Part shown: positions 43,747 through 54,486 of the stretch, piece after piece
Position numbering within the stretch: the first letter of the stretch is position 1
How the letters are laid out: every line of letters begins with the position of its first letter
Assembly (NCBI GenBank): GCA_018902385.1
Contig: JABSSW010000010.1
Location: 682,001 to 746,000 of the forward strand
DNA: 64,000 bases
Direction: 5' to 3'
Source: Physcia stellaris
Taxonomy: Eukaryota > Ascomycota > Lecanoromycetes > Caliciales > Physciaceae
Notes under the pieces: model-generated
Database searches by the model: none
Told to the model about the DNA's origin: nothing
Seen by the model: only the letters and a program-made list of their open reading frames with translations
Made by a program: the position numbers and the translations under genes

Positions 43747-46700
43747 ATGCAATCTATCATAGTCCTCTGGATAGTACTCACAACAACCATTGTCCGCGCT
43801 CACGGACACCGTACCAACGTTAGCAACACTACGCTTTCCTACTCCAATGCCACGAGCGCACCTTTCCTGAATAGCACCTCCTCTTTGCTTTCAGTTTCAG
43901 GAAATTCCTCCCAGACACCATGGGTATCTCATATGTCACTGCCAGTTCTTTCACACTCCTCTATCACAGCGACATCAACCCTCACTGAGAATTGGGATTC
44001 AAGTTCTGCGCCCTTGGTGATCAACAGCTCTCCTCCGAAAACATCGCAAAATACCAGAAGCAGCGTAGAGTCGAGCAATACACCAAGTACCTCGATACCA
44101 GCCATCTCTTCGCAGGTACTTTCTACAAATCTCCCAAGCCCTCATTCATTTCCTGCAACAGGAACCCCAAGTAAACCAAGCTCAATTCCAACGACTTCTA
44201 TACCCACATCTATCCAGACCACGATACCGGTGTCTACTAAGAATACACTCCCAGGGTCTACTAAACCAACATTACCAGTATCCACATCGCAAACCTCCCA
44301 AGTGCCAGCAAGCGTCCAGTCTTCGGTCACTAATGCTTTTGACCCTACATTTGCGCCTCAGACTAGTATTGTCTTCAATGGCTCCACGGTGTTATACACG
44401 AGGACTACTTTTGCTGACCTTGCAACCATCACCGCTCCAACCACAGTAACCACACCAATTTTGAATACAGAGCATGGCAATAGCCAGTCTACAACAGTTG
44501 CTGGGGTCATCATCGTTGGACCTGGCGGAACATGGTAAGTCTAAAATTCCCACATAGTTGCCGTTGCCCTTTTGTGTCCTATTGGGCATCCGCAGCCAAC
44601 ACCACCACTATGGGCAGACTACTACAAATGCAGAGACCATTTTATCACAGAAACACTTCCGGGTCTTCACCCTCTATTTTATAGGAGGTCATAGCGCTAG
44701 CAAGGTAGTGCCTAGGCGCAAGTCAACGGATTCTTATGCACAGATCATACTTTTACACATTAAAAGCCTAATCCACTGCCTTCCAAATTGTACTTTACCC
44801 TCCATACATTAGTACAACGATCCTTGACATACTCTGATGACGGACTTGTCACAGTCCAAAGGCTACGAAATGTACACTGACAAGTTACCTAGGTGGAACG
44901 GCGGAACAGATGGTCTCAATCTGCACGGTCCGCCCTGTATATGGCCTTTCTGTCCTCCGGGTGGCGAAGTTCACAGTCCAAAAGGTGGCAGTGAAGGAGA
45001 TCAGCAATCTCCACCAGATAATCAGACTCCAAGTCGCAGTACTGAACACACACAGCGCTCCACCTCAAGATCCTGCAGCCGGACGACTACCGTGTCAGAC
45101 TGCTCGGTCTTATGTGTGTCCCATACAGCTACCTCAACCCAGTCCTGCACAACGAGCTGCTTCTCAACCCTCACTGGGTGTAGCGTCACCGGCACTACCA
45201 CCACCACGACCAAGAGCACGGAAACGCCGGCTATCGAACTGTGCTCCCCAGACTGTCCGTCTTGTAATCCGGGTGATACACTGAAGCCTAGGATCTCAGT
45301 AAAAAAGCAAAAACGGGTTCTGCCAACGCCTAGCGGAAACGCCATCGCAACATTCATCGATTACCAAACCGACCACGCACGGCGCGTGCGACTCTATGGT
45401 GACACACCTACAGCGTTATTCGAAAAGCTGGTCAACGACCGCCTCGATACGGCCGTGACCGGTCTCTGGGGATGCACCTCTGTCATCGTTGTCTCCAAGA
45501 AGGGCGTATACATGTCACACATCTGGGAGGCCGACCTCAAGCTCGAGGGTTTGGATTTCAATCCGGTGATTAAGTCTCTGTTGTTTGGGAATGGTCCCTT
45601 CATGCCTGGATTCCGTCCCTACCATGATGCCTATTTCGGTCCGGAGTCGGAGCCTGCTACTATCATCGTTACCCCGAGGAAGTATCCTAGGCCATTGAAA
45701 GTCGACGATAAAGGAAAGGCAATAGAGTTCTCGCAGCCAATGCCGGGAGAACTTGAATACCCTGTCACTGTTGGCAGGTTGAAGGCCCTCCTCGAAATCC
45801 AAGTCAAGGGTCCGGAGTCTAATCCCGACGTTGACCCCATCATCGTTGACTATGTCGCGGACAAGAAGCCGGCAACTCGTATGAATAATGTCAGCGGCAA
45901 AGTTCTCTTCCAGTATGACCCTGTGCAAGGCAGATTCCCGGATCCCAACAATAATTGCGAGCTGTACCAGGAGGCCAGGTTTCGACTGTGGATGGGCACC
46001 GCCAGGCAGCCTATCCTCGACAAAGGTTGGCATGCGCATCCTGATCAGCTGGTGCCACAGAATGGGAAAAGAGCGCTTCCGGCAAAAGCTTGTGGTTTAT
46101 CGCTTTCGAGTTTGGATGGTGTGACAGCATCCGGGCAAGCAGTCACTTCTATGTCAAACGTGGTCCAGACGCCAACGACCTCCTCAGTATCCAAGACAGT
46201 TCAGTGGTCGACGCTAGCAACGATCCACCGAACATCAACGATCACTGTCATCCCAATCCCGCTAAGTACGCCAGACTCCAGCGTACATCTTCCAGCGTCG
46301 TCGATCAAAATTATCCAGAGCACAGTCACCGTCATTCCCCTTCCAGCGTCGTCGATCAAAACCATCCAGAGCACAGTCACAGTCATACCTCTCCCAGCCA
46401 CCTCTACCACTCTTCCTCCACCTGTGCCAACACTCAACGTGCCTGGAGCCTGCGCTGGGATTTATGCGACCAGAGACTTGCATCGCCATGAAGGAGCTCA
46501 TTGTATTATCCCGTACGTACCAGTCGCCGCCCAGCATCATCCGAGACCTGTCTAGCTTGCCTGTTGCTTGCTTTCTGTTTCTCGTAGCACTAATTAGCAG
46601 TCGCATGCAATAGCTAATCAGTAATTAGGGATGTATCTACCGGGTACACGCTGAATTCAACTCTTGACATTGTAGTATGCGAATGCAAAGATCGTAAGGG

Positions 46701-46770
46701 ACCTTTCGTTGAGGATGCGGTGGAAGTTGGAGCGGAAACATGGTGCTGTCGATGGCCGCCGCCAGCTTGA
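43747..46770 (+). CDS. Secreted Ser/Thr-rich cell-surface protein, 849 aa
   Basis: Three exons: 43747-44534, 44893-46512 and 46629-46770. The 358-nt intron 1 (GTAAGT..CCTAG) joins GPGGT to WWNGGTDGL; intron 2 (46513-46628, GTACGT..ATTAG) joins HCIIP to DVSTGYTLNSTLDIVVCEC. Layout: signal peptide (MQSIIVLWIVLTTTIVRA); a ~240-residue Ser/Thr stalk; PPCIWPFCPPGG; a Cys module (TVSDCSVLCVSH, TTSCFSTLTGCSVTG, CSPDCPSC); a ~250-residue globular domain (CTSVIVVSKKGVYMSHIWEA, VLFQYDP, ARFRLWMG); a Thr/Pro-rich linker with 17-aa repeats; and a C-terminal Cys tail (CECKDRKGPF, TWCCRWPPPA). The family is frequent in filamentous ascomycetes and uncharacterised. The decayed copy at 54.5-55.9 kb keeps the same first-intron acceptor and phase, which supports the model. 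Treating 43747-44538 and 44837-46555 as two genes is the alternative. Confidence 0.8.
46292..46393 (+). repeat. 51-bp coding minisatellite, two units
   Basis: Units 46292-46342 and 46343-46393 are nearly identical and begin CCAGCGTCGTCGATCAAAA. They encode LPASSIKxIQSTVTVIP twice, and a third partial unit (LPATS) follows. The period is 17 codons, so copy number can change without a frameshift. Confidence 0.9.
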
Positions 46771-47684
46771 GGGATTGTTGAGGAGGCAGGAGCGAGCATG
46801 GAGATCTTCGGCGATTATGAATATTCGCAGAGTCTCGCAAATGTTTGTTTGTTTCCTCTACAATGGGCACTATTTGATTAAGCACCGGATCGCAGATACC
46901 TCTGGAAATGACCTTGGGGGAATTTAGCGGGTCGATGATTATCTATGGCATGTAGTGAACGGTCTTTGGTGTCATGAATGATAAGGTTCTGGCAATAATG
47001 CAGTTTAAGTTGTGATCCCGTTTTTGGTGACACTAGGGATGCTGGTCTTGGGATATACCAAGGTAAAAATATCAAAAGAATGATAAGTAAAAAAGACCAA
47101 CCACATTAGGCAGTTGGAACGGTATGACCAGCAGAGCTTAAGAACAAAGCTCTCCTTAGAGAAGATGGGACCAGCTACCTACCTACACCTCAGCCAATTT
47201 GGGTCTTTCGCATGATGGTTTCCGAAGCGTTCCACTCGAAGACTTTCTCATCAGAAGGTAAAATGATGGTTGTGTAGGGGAGATCTCGACATGAAAAGCT
47301 ATGCGTTGGCAATGAGGGGTATGGGTAACTGTTCGGTTCGAGCGATGGGTAATCGTGGGTCAGGACCGCACTGAGACTCGGGGCCTTAAAGTGTCTACAT
47401 ACCTCAATGTTAGGTCTGTATCAATCGCTGGCATTGTTTTTTTTTTTGCTTTTTCTTTTTTGCCCCTTCCGGTGTTGACTTTCTTGCTTCGTTACTTCGA
47501 TTTTTGAGAGAGCGTTTCCAGGCAAAGTCTATACCACAGTTCGTTCGCGTAAAACTAGTAGGGTCGATTGATAACGCCATGTATTCTCTGTCGAACAACA
47601 TAGCGTATTTTAGTACGATTGAGTATTAATTATTTGGATAGACCCAAACTCTGTCTGACCAAGAGCATACCAAGCTCCGTAGTA
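46771..47684. other. Intergenic, about 900 bp
   Basis: No gene is supported. A T-rich run (47437-47459) lies near the 3' end of the ankyrin pseudogene. Confidence 0.5.
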
Positions 47685-48779
47685 CTACATGTTCCTTTGG
47701 CGAATCCTGTTTAAAGCTCGTGTTACGAGGTCCTGAAGCAACGGACTACCACGAAGTTCCACCTGATTCAACGGGGACAAGCCAAACAAGTTCTCGGTAT
47801 GTGGATCGGCTCCATTATCCAGCAAAAAGCGTACCTTTTCAGGATTGCAGTGCCAAATTGCCCAATGGAGTGCGGTTCCGCGTCTGTAAGAACCATGCTT
47901 AAGGTAGTCTTGGGCGTTTACATCCACGCCTAGCTATAGTAAGTGTGCCATCATAGGAATTCGCTCGGCATCTTCATGCACTAGAGCTGCTTCATGTAAA
48001 GGACAACAGTCCTCAATTCTGGCACCATAGCTCATGAGTAGATCGATAACAGCCGGTGTTGAAGACTGTGCAGCGAAAGCCAAGGCTGTCCATGAGCTCC
48101 TTGTAGGGGCTGCCTTGAAGTCGTTGTTGTAATATGGCTTTCCAAGATTAGGATCCGCACCCCGTTCAAGAAGCCGACCCAAGAGATATTCATCCCTGAC
48201 CACAGACCTGGGTTAATGCAATTAGCAGTTGATCCATGAAAAGGTTTGTCCCGGACCAGTATCGTCATACGCGATGTAAACAAATACCGACTATTGGAAC
48301 CTACGCTACTTACACAAGAGTATGCAAGGATGATGAAGGGAGTTATGCAAGGATGATGAAGGGAGTTTGCTTCGTCGCTGACAACATGCTTGTAAACGAG
48401 AACAGGACTTGCAACCGCGATGAAATAATATCTCCAGAAAGTACTCACATCAAAGCTGTGGAACCCAGCCCAACATTCGAATTTATATCCCAGTCTTGTT
48501 CCAACAAAAGCTCGAACATTTCTACTGATTCGCATTCGACAGCCTTGTGAATTGCAAAGATGTCCATTGGAGCGCCTTGCTGGAACAGATAACGAGCAAC
48601 TTCGGTCTGGCTTTTTCCCATTGCAGAGCGGAGACCACATATAAGAATCGTGTCCTTGGGTGCCAGACAGGATCAGGGACGACATCGAGGTCATGGGTTT
48701 GGAGCATTTCTAGGATCCTCTCTAAGTCGCCCGAGTCACACGCTCGACAGAATTGTCCAGAGATGTCTGCAGTGTTCAT
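47685..48779 (-). pseudogene. Ankyrin-repeat protein pseudogene
   Basis: The ATG at 48779 begins MNTADISGQFCRACDSGDL. Ankyrin-type helices follow: EVARYLFQQGAPMD, AIHKAVECESVEMFELLLEQ, LLGRLLERGADPNLG, SSTPAVIDLLMSYGARIEDC, GTALHWAIWHCNPEKV and RFLLDNGADPHTENLFGLSP, ending QRNM at 47685. An intron 48208-48448 (GTGAGT..ACCCAG) joins GSTALM to SVVRDEYLL. Two lesions disable it: a one-base shift near 48604 and a TAG in frame at 47934-47936, where ankyrin relatives would have a residue before LGVDVNAQDY. An intron cannot easily explain both. The unbroken protein would have had ~280 residues of repeats. It faces away from the NACHT-ankyrin gene only 700 bp off, but the repeats do not look like a recent copy of that gene's. 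Confidence 0.75.
48321..48366. repeat. 23-bp tandem duplication inside the pseudogene intron
   Basis: TATGCAAGGATGATGAAGGGAGT occurs at 48321-48343 and again at 48344-48366. It lies inside the 241-nt intron of the ankyrin pseudogene and helps explain that intron's length. Confidence 0.9.
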
Positions 48780-49483
48780 TGCTCATCTGTTGTAAGTCGT
48801 GTTCGGTATAGGCAATCGTGCGTAAGTGTTGACGGTTCTGAATCATTCGCTGACGTGCCCATGATGTTGACATTGCACACAGGTATGAATTTGGGGTGAA
48901 TGTATAACCTTTCAGCTGTCACCAGTGGGCGCACATCTTTATCTGTGGATAAGTACACATCGTCGTCAGGAGGCACGAAGCTCTTGGGGCGGATAGACAG
49001 GCAGAGAAGCGGTCTGCGGCAGAGCGGAGACTAGGGATGGAAACCATTTGTTTTTTCAGAGTTTCAGTAATCGCCATACTCTGGAAGTTGCCACCTTTTG
49101 AAGGAGTGACCTGTGCCTGGGGCCCAAGCTCGCCAAGGTCCTGTCGCGCTAGTGTAACATATCCCACACTCTGTGTATTTTACGCTATAAGCTCTTGGCG
49201 CTTGGCGCTTGGTGTTGAGGAATCTGGCCCGCTGTAGCTTCCACCTCCATCATCAATACAATCGTTCTATAGACATTGATCTCCATCGTAGAGTGATTAG
49301 TTTACCAGTATCATTGGCGACTCCTTGGTGGTACCGGTAATACATCAAGGCTGGAAAGAACATTCACGAGACTTTACCTCCCTCACCAACGCCTGCTGCC
49401 TTACTTGCAATACTTCGACTTAGTCGTGCCTGTGATTTTGCTAATCCGAGTGGCTCTATGTCCGACCACCTACAGTCGAAGCT
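48780..49483. other. Divergent promoter region
   Basis: About 700 bp between the starts of the ankyrin pseudogene (minus) and the NACHT-ankyrin gene (plus). Short antisense frames only, with no clear TATA element. Confidence 0.5.
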
Positions 49484-52400
49484 ATGGATCCGCTGTCGAT
49501 CGCCGCGGGGGTCGCTGGTCTTATCACTTTGACCGCAGAGCTTTCACGCGCCCTGGTGGCCTATGGCAAAGCAGTGAAGCGTGAGCGGGAAGATCTACAG
49601 CTCTTGTTGACCGAAGTGTCTCTCTTGCAATCTCTACTTCAAAGATTGGACTCGTTCTTGCGCTCAAGCGGTGTGGCCAATGTGACTTTCCACCAAACTT
49701 CCGCCCTTGAGGCATCTCTGGCAGTCTGCAAAGCAACGGCTATCGACTTGAATGAAAGGCTCCGTAAGCTTGAAGCAGCTGGACTTTCAAGAGCAGTGGA
49801 GAGGTTCAAGTGGCCTTTCAGTGAGAAGGAGGTGGTTAAAGTCCTGGAAACGTTGCGAAGATGCATTTCGACTTTTCAATTCTCGTTGACGCTTGAAGGC
49901 TGGTAAGTATAAATCTTTGTACTTGTGACTTGGAAAGGGCCAAGGGCCAATCATCCTTTGCTCTGGCAAGATGTAGTTCCCGGGGTACAGCGTCAACTAG
50001 TATGTCGCAATAAACGATAAGAAATCTTGTTCGGAATACTATGTTTTCTGAAAGGTTTTTCGTTCTCTTGTTGCGTTCCGCATTCGGGAAAGCGGGTCGC
50101 CAGTATTCAGCGATCTTATAGATTCGTTTGTCCTGAGTTTTGGATGCTTGTTCTTCCATGGGATGATGGATGGTAATGCCAAGGAACTTATGCCCAGCTT
50201 GCCAGGCCATGGCATAGGAGGAGGTCTTTGAGCAACATCTAATGCGAAACGCGAAATGCTGAGGCGTATGCTATACAGTAAACTTCTTTCTCAAGCGTCC
50301 GACATAGCTGAAAGCGGTCTCGAAATTCAACGTACAAATGCTCAAAAGATCGTGGAGCTTTCTCAGACCATTGCGTCAATCAAAAACACATCTCACGAAG
50401 CGTCAAGAGTGTCTGCACAGTTATCTGATATCTTGTATTTGATAAAAGGCCACACTGTGACTAGCTCAGAGATGCAGCGTTTAACAGACCGTATTGATTC
50501 GTTAACTATAACGGCGCAAGGTTTGTTCCACCGGGACATCCGACGTGTTGAAGGGCACAAAGCTTATTTCTACCAGAAGAGGCAGACGATAAGGTTCTTG
50601 ATTGGCTGGCGCCTGCCCATTATGCTCAAAAACACCGTGAAATCTGTCGTAAACGTCTGCCGAAGACGGGTATATGGCTTCTCAAATGTGATGAGTATAG
50701 GAGATGGTCGGAGAACATGTGCTCAACTATATGCTGCACCGGTGGTCCTGGTGTTGGCAAATCATTCCTGACGTCTGTTCAGTTCCGCTCCTCGCTCGCA
50801 TCATAGGGTAATGCTGATTGCACGAAGCGCACTTGTAATCGAGCATGTCCAAACCAATCTCGACCCAACAAACCAGGCGATGGCTTTCTTCTATTTCGAT
50901 TATCAAATGCCAAAAATGCATACGCCAGGGGCTTTCTCTGCTAGCTTGTTGCGGCAGCTATCTTCCCAGATGTCGGTTATTCCAAGCTCAATTCGTCTAC
51001 TATACAACAGACACAAGAACGAAGATGCTTGCGGATTCCCTTGTGAGCTCGCCGCAATACTACTCAATACCGCTGCCAGTTTTGAATCCTGCTGGGTCAT
51101 CGTTGATGCCCTTGACGAATGTCTCAGCTCAGCCGATCGGAAAGCTGTTTTGCATCTATTGGCTTCGATCGAGGGCCCAAACACCAGGATTTTTATCTCC
51201 ACTCGTCCCCATTGCGCTCCTGCATTTGGTACATTTCAAGACTGCCAAGTTCTTGCTGTAGAAGCACGTACGGATGATATTAGAGCCTATTGTGGCTCCG
51301 TTATCGAATCCAATGATATCACCACAGAACTCCTGGATCACACACTCAGAGAGCAAGTTTTGGACACCATTGCAGACCATGCTCAAGGAATGTAAGTGTG
51401 CTTCTCAATTGGCACAATTCTTTGCCCATCCCCGGCATCTGGAGCTTTAAAAGATTGTGGAAAGCTGCCATGCTAATGTTGTTTATACGGAGGATTCTAT
51501 ATGAGTTAAACAATTTTGGGCCAGGTCATGTCCCCCATGTAATGTTGAAATGAGTTGACAAGTAATGGCAGTAGAATGGTCCAAATGAATTGTACTTATG
51601 ATTTCGAATGAGGGATTGAGCAAGAATCACGTGATATACACTGGTGTTCGAGTCGTCATGCTGAGTGATAGAGACAGGTTTTTACTCGCCGTCTTGCACA
51701 TGCAAGGCATCACGGAAGCCCTAACGAAATCCGAGATCCGAAGATATATCAACGTCCTGACTGCCGATCTTGGGCAAGCGTTCAGTGATACGCTGGTTAG
51801 AATTCAGGACCAATCACCCCGTCGAAAGCGATTGGCACTTCGCGCTCTAATCTGGGTGTCATCGACGTACCGACCACTTTCCGCACAAGAGCTGTGTCAC
51901 GCGCTGGCTACAGAAGTAGGACATCTGGAATTTGACGAAGATGCTCTGCTCAATCCCAAGGTGATCGTTGAAAGCTGCCTTGGTCTAATCAATATTGACC
52001 AAGGTACAACGCAAGTACGACTGGTGCATCTGGCATTGAAGGACTACCTAAAGAGGGTTGATCTTAAAAGTGAATCGACGATGGACAATGAGACTTACAT
52101 GACGAGTACACTATTAACATATCTTTGCTTTGGCGAGGATTGTGCAAGCAGGTATGGAATCCCGGCCATAGAAGCCGGACGAGGACTGTCACCTAGCTTC
52201 TACGCCTACGCTACTTGGAATTGGGGACACCATGCCAAAATGGCATCTGCAACTGCCATCAAAAAACAAGCTTTGGCCTATCTTCAGAGGAAGAGTGCCA
52301 ATGCACGCGACTTTGCACATTCTGACGATACACCAGAGGCTGTGTTTGTGTTTTGCCAACCCGGTGGGTTTCTGGCGCCACTCTCACTGACAGGCCTACA

Positions 52401-53910
52401 CATCGCTGCAGGTTTCGGCCTTTCAGAGCTTGTAGTCGACCTGCTGGAACTAGAGACCGACATTAACACCGTCGATAGCCATGACAATACTGCGGTTCAC
52501 ATTGCGGCCACTAATGGTCAGTTGATGGCTGCGGTTCTGCTACTGAGAGCCAATGCCAACCCCAATTCTTTCAATCTCTCCGGACGCACGCCCCTGTATG
52601 ATGCGGTCTCGCTATCACACGCACCTCTAGTTATCGCACTTCTAGATCATGGAGCTGCGGTTGACGCCAAATGTGAGGACAACTGGAGTCCGCTGCATAA
52701 AGCCGCTGACATAGGTGACCTGGAAATTACAAGACTCCTGATCAGTCGCGGCGCATCGGTCCTTTCGAAGAGCGCCAGAGCATTGATACCGTTACATCGT
52801 GCGGCGGGCCACGGGCATCTCGAGATCGTCAAAGAATTATTGCAAGGCGGCTCGCCCGTTGATAGTACAACGGTAGATGGCTGGACGCCCCTGCACGGGG
52901 CATGCAATTCTGGGCAAGCTGAAGCTGCCAACCTCTTAATCGCTAACTATGCAAAAGTTGATTGGAAGAGTAATGACGGGCGCTCGCCCCTTCATCGAGC
53001 ATGTAGAGGCAGCCATCATAATGCGGTAGAGTTATTACTGAAGCATCGAGCTGATGTCCTTGTTGAAGATGATCAGGGTGATATCGCCTTGCACCGCGCG
53101 GCGAAGGCCGACTGCCTCGCAATCTGCGACTTGCTTCTAGACAACGATGAAGCGTCCAGTTCTTCGCAACTAAAAACATTGAACAATGAAAAGCGAACCC
53201 CTCGAGAAGAAGCAATGTACCAAGGTCACCAACATGTAGCCGATGTCTTGAAAGATCACGAGCTGAGGAACGGTATCATTAGCGGAGAGCCACTAAACAT
53301 TCTCGAACTCGCCATCACAAGGCATTATGATCTATCTGAGTTTAAGCTGCTTTTAGGAGAAGCAGCGCAGAATGACCCCACAACGCTCAGGAACCTCAAA
53401 TTACTCCACTGCGCGCTGCTATCCAAGAACGAGGCTATAGCAGAATACCTCATCGACTTGCCAATGACTGACCTGACATCTAAAACAGAGGACGGTTGGC
53501 AACCACTTCATTGCGCCGCCAACAGCTCAAACAACACCTTCGTGCAGCTCTGCCTGGCTCACAACGCTCCCATCGACGCAACCACCCATGACGGCCAAAC
53601 ACCGCTTCATAAAGCGTGCAAAACCGGCGACCTATCCAGCGTAAACCTCCTGCTGGACGCCGGGGCCGCTATCGACATTCAAGATTGGTGGGGCTGGACG
53701 CCACTACACACGGCTTCCTTCGCGGGCTCGCAGGCAGTAGTGGAGTCTCTGCTTGATCGCGGTGCGCAACTGCATAGGCGCGACAAGAAGGGCAGGACGC
53801 CGCATGCTTGTGCGGCTGAGGCTGGGAATCACGCGCTGTGCCAGTTTTTCAGACAGCAGCGGATGCCTGAGTGGGATTTTCTGAAGGCTGCACAGTTGAG
53901 GGAGGTGTGA
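49484..53910 (+). CDS. NACHT-ankyrin STAND (NLR-like) protein, 1222 aa
   Basis: Exons 49484-49902, 50264-50520, 50577-50772, 50828-51391 and 51678-53910 are all consistent in phase. The N-terminus MDPLSIAAGVAGLITLTAEL is typical of the fungal STAND N-terminal domain (residues 1-~140). A helical linker leads to DWLAPAHYAQKHREIC and KTGIWLL, then the NTPase: Walker A CTGGPGVGKSFLT (lysine ~287), Walker B WVIVDALDEC (~380-389) and the RIFISTRPH segment. A winged-helix-like region (RALIWVSSTYRPLSAQELCHAL) follows. About a dozen ankyrin repeats run from ~715 to the end, for example GWTPLHGACNSGQAEAANLL and GWTPLHTASFAGSQAVVESLL. Such proteins oligomerise on ligand binding in heterokaryon incompatibility or immunity. 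Introns 2 and 3 have weak sites (GTTTGT..ACCAG, GTCTGT..CGAAG) but rejoin VLDWLAP and KSFLT-ALVIEH in frame. Introns 1 and 4 are long (361 and 286 nt). If wrong, the gene carries frame breaks there. Confidence 0.82.
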
Positions 53911-54486
53911 CATGGGGATATCCCGTGCATTGGTATTGTTCTTCCATTTTTTTCTACTTTAGTTCTCTTTCTTTTCTTTCTTTCTTTTTTCCTCCTTTCT
54001 TCTTCCTTTTTCCTTTTGCACAAACTAAGGTAGCGATGACGTTCACGACACCATGATATACCCGAGACTAACCCCTGAAAGTCACGCCATGCCAGTGCAT
54101 GTGAGTTTAAGCTAATCACTGGATTAGCTCACCATTCAATTAGCTTGAGGAGGAGTTGTCGCGGGAGTAAGGGGTGTGTATTTTATTGATAAAGCAACTA
54201 CTTTTCTACTAGTCACGAATTCTATTTGTCTATGAATCAGAGACGTATTACTCAATTTTCCAATACATTTCATAGACCTAATTTTTCACACTCGTTTATG
54301 CATAACATTTCAACATCTATATCAAGCAGCATATTCCAGTGACGAAGGGAAAGTGACAAATACACTAGCTAGTCATGCTCTGCCCACCGTTAGCTTTGTG
54401 AAACCGACTATTGGATTGTAGACCGAGGGTCTTTCATTTCCATTGCCTGGAGTCCTGGTTCTGCAACTGATGATCATTTTTCGTTC
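53911..54486. other. Intergenic with a pyrimidine tract
   Basis: A CTTT/TTTC-rich tract at about 53947-54016 follows the NACHT-ankyrin stop codon. The rest is AT-rich, with no coding signal. Confidence 0.55.

Noticed and set aside
44558-44812. Separate small exon or gene between the two Ser/Thr-rich frames
   Set aside because: It lies inside the proposed intron, has no motif, and the decayed paralog supports skipping it.
50521-50830. Frameshifts inside the NACHT domain
   Set aside because: At first sight two shifts are needed, but two introns of 56 and 55 nt with GT..AG ends restore the frame and the conserved joins.
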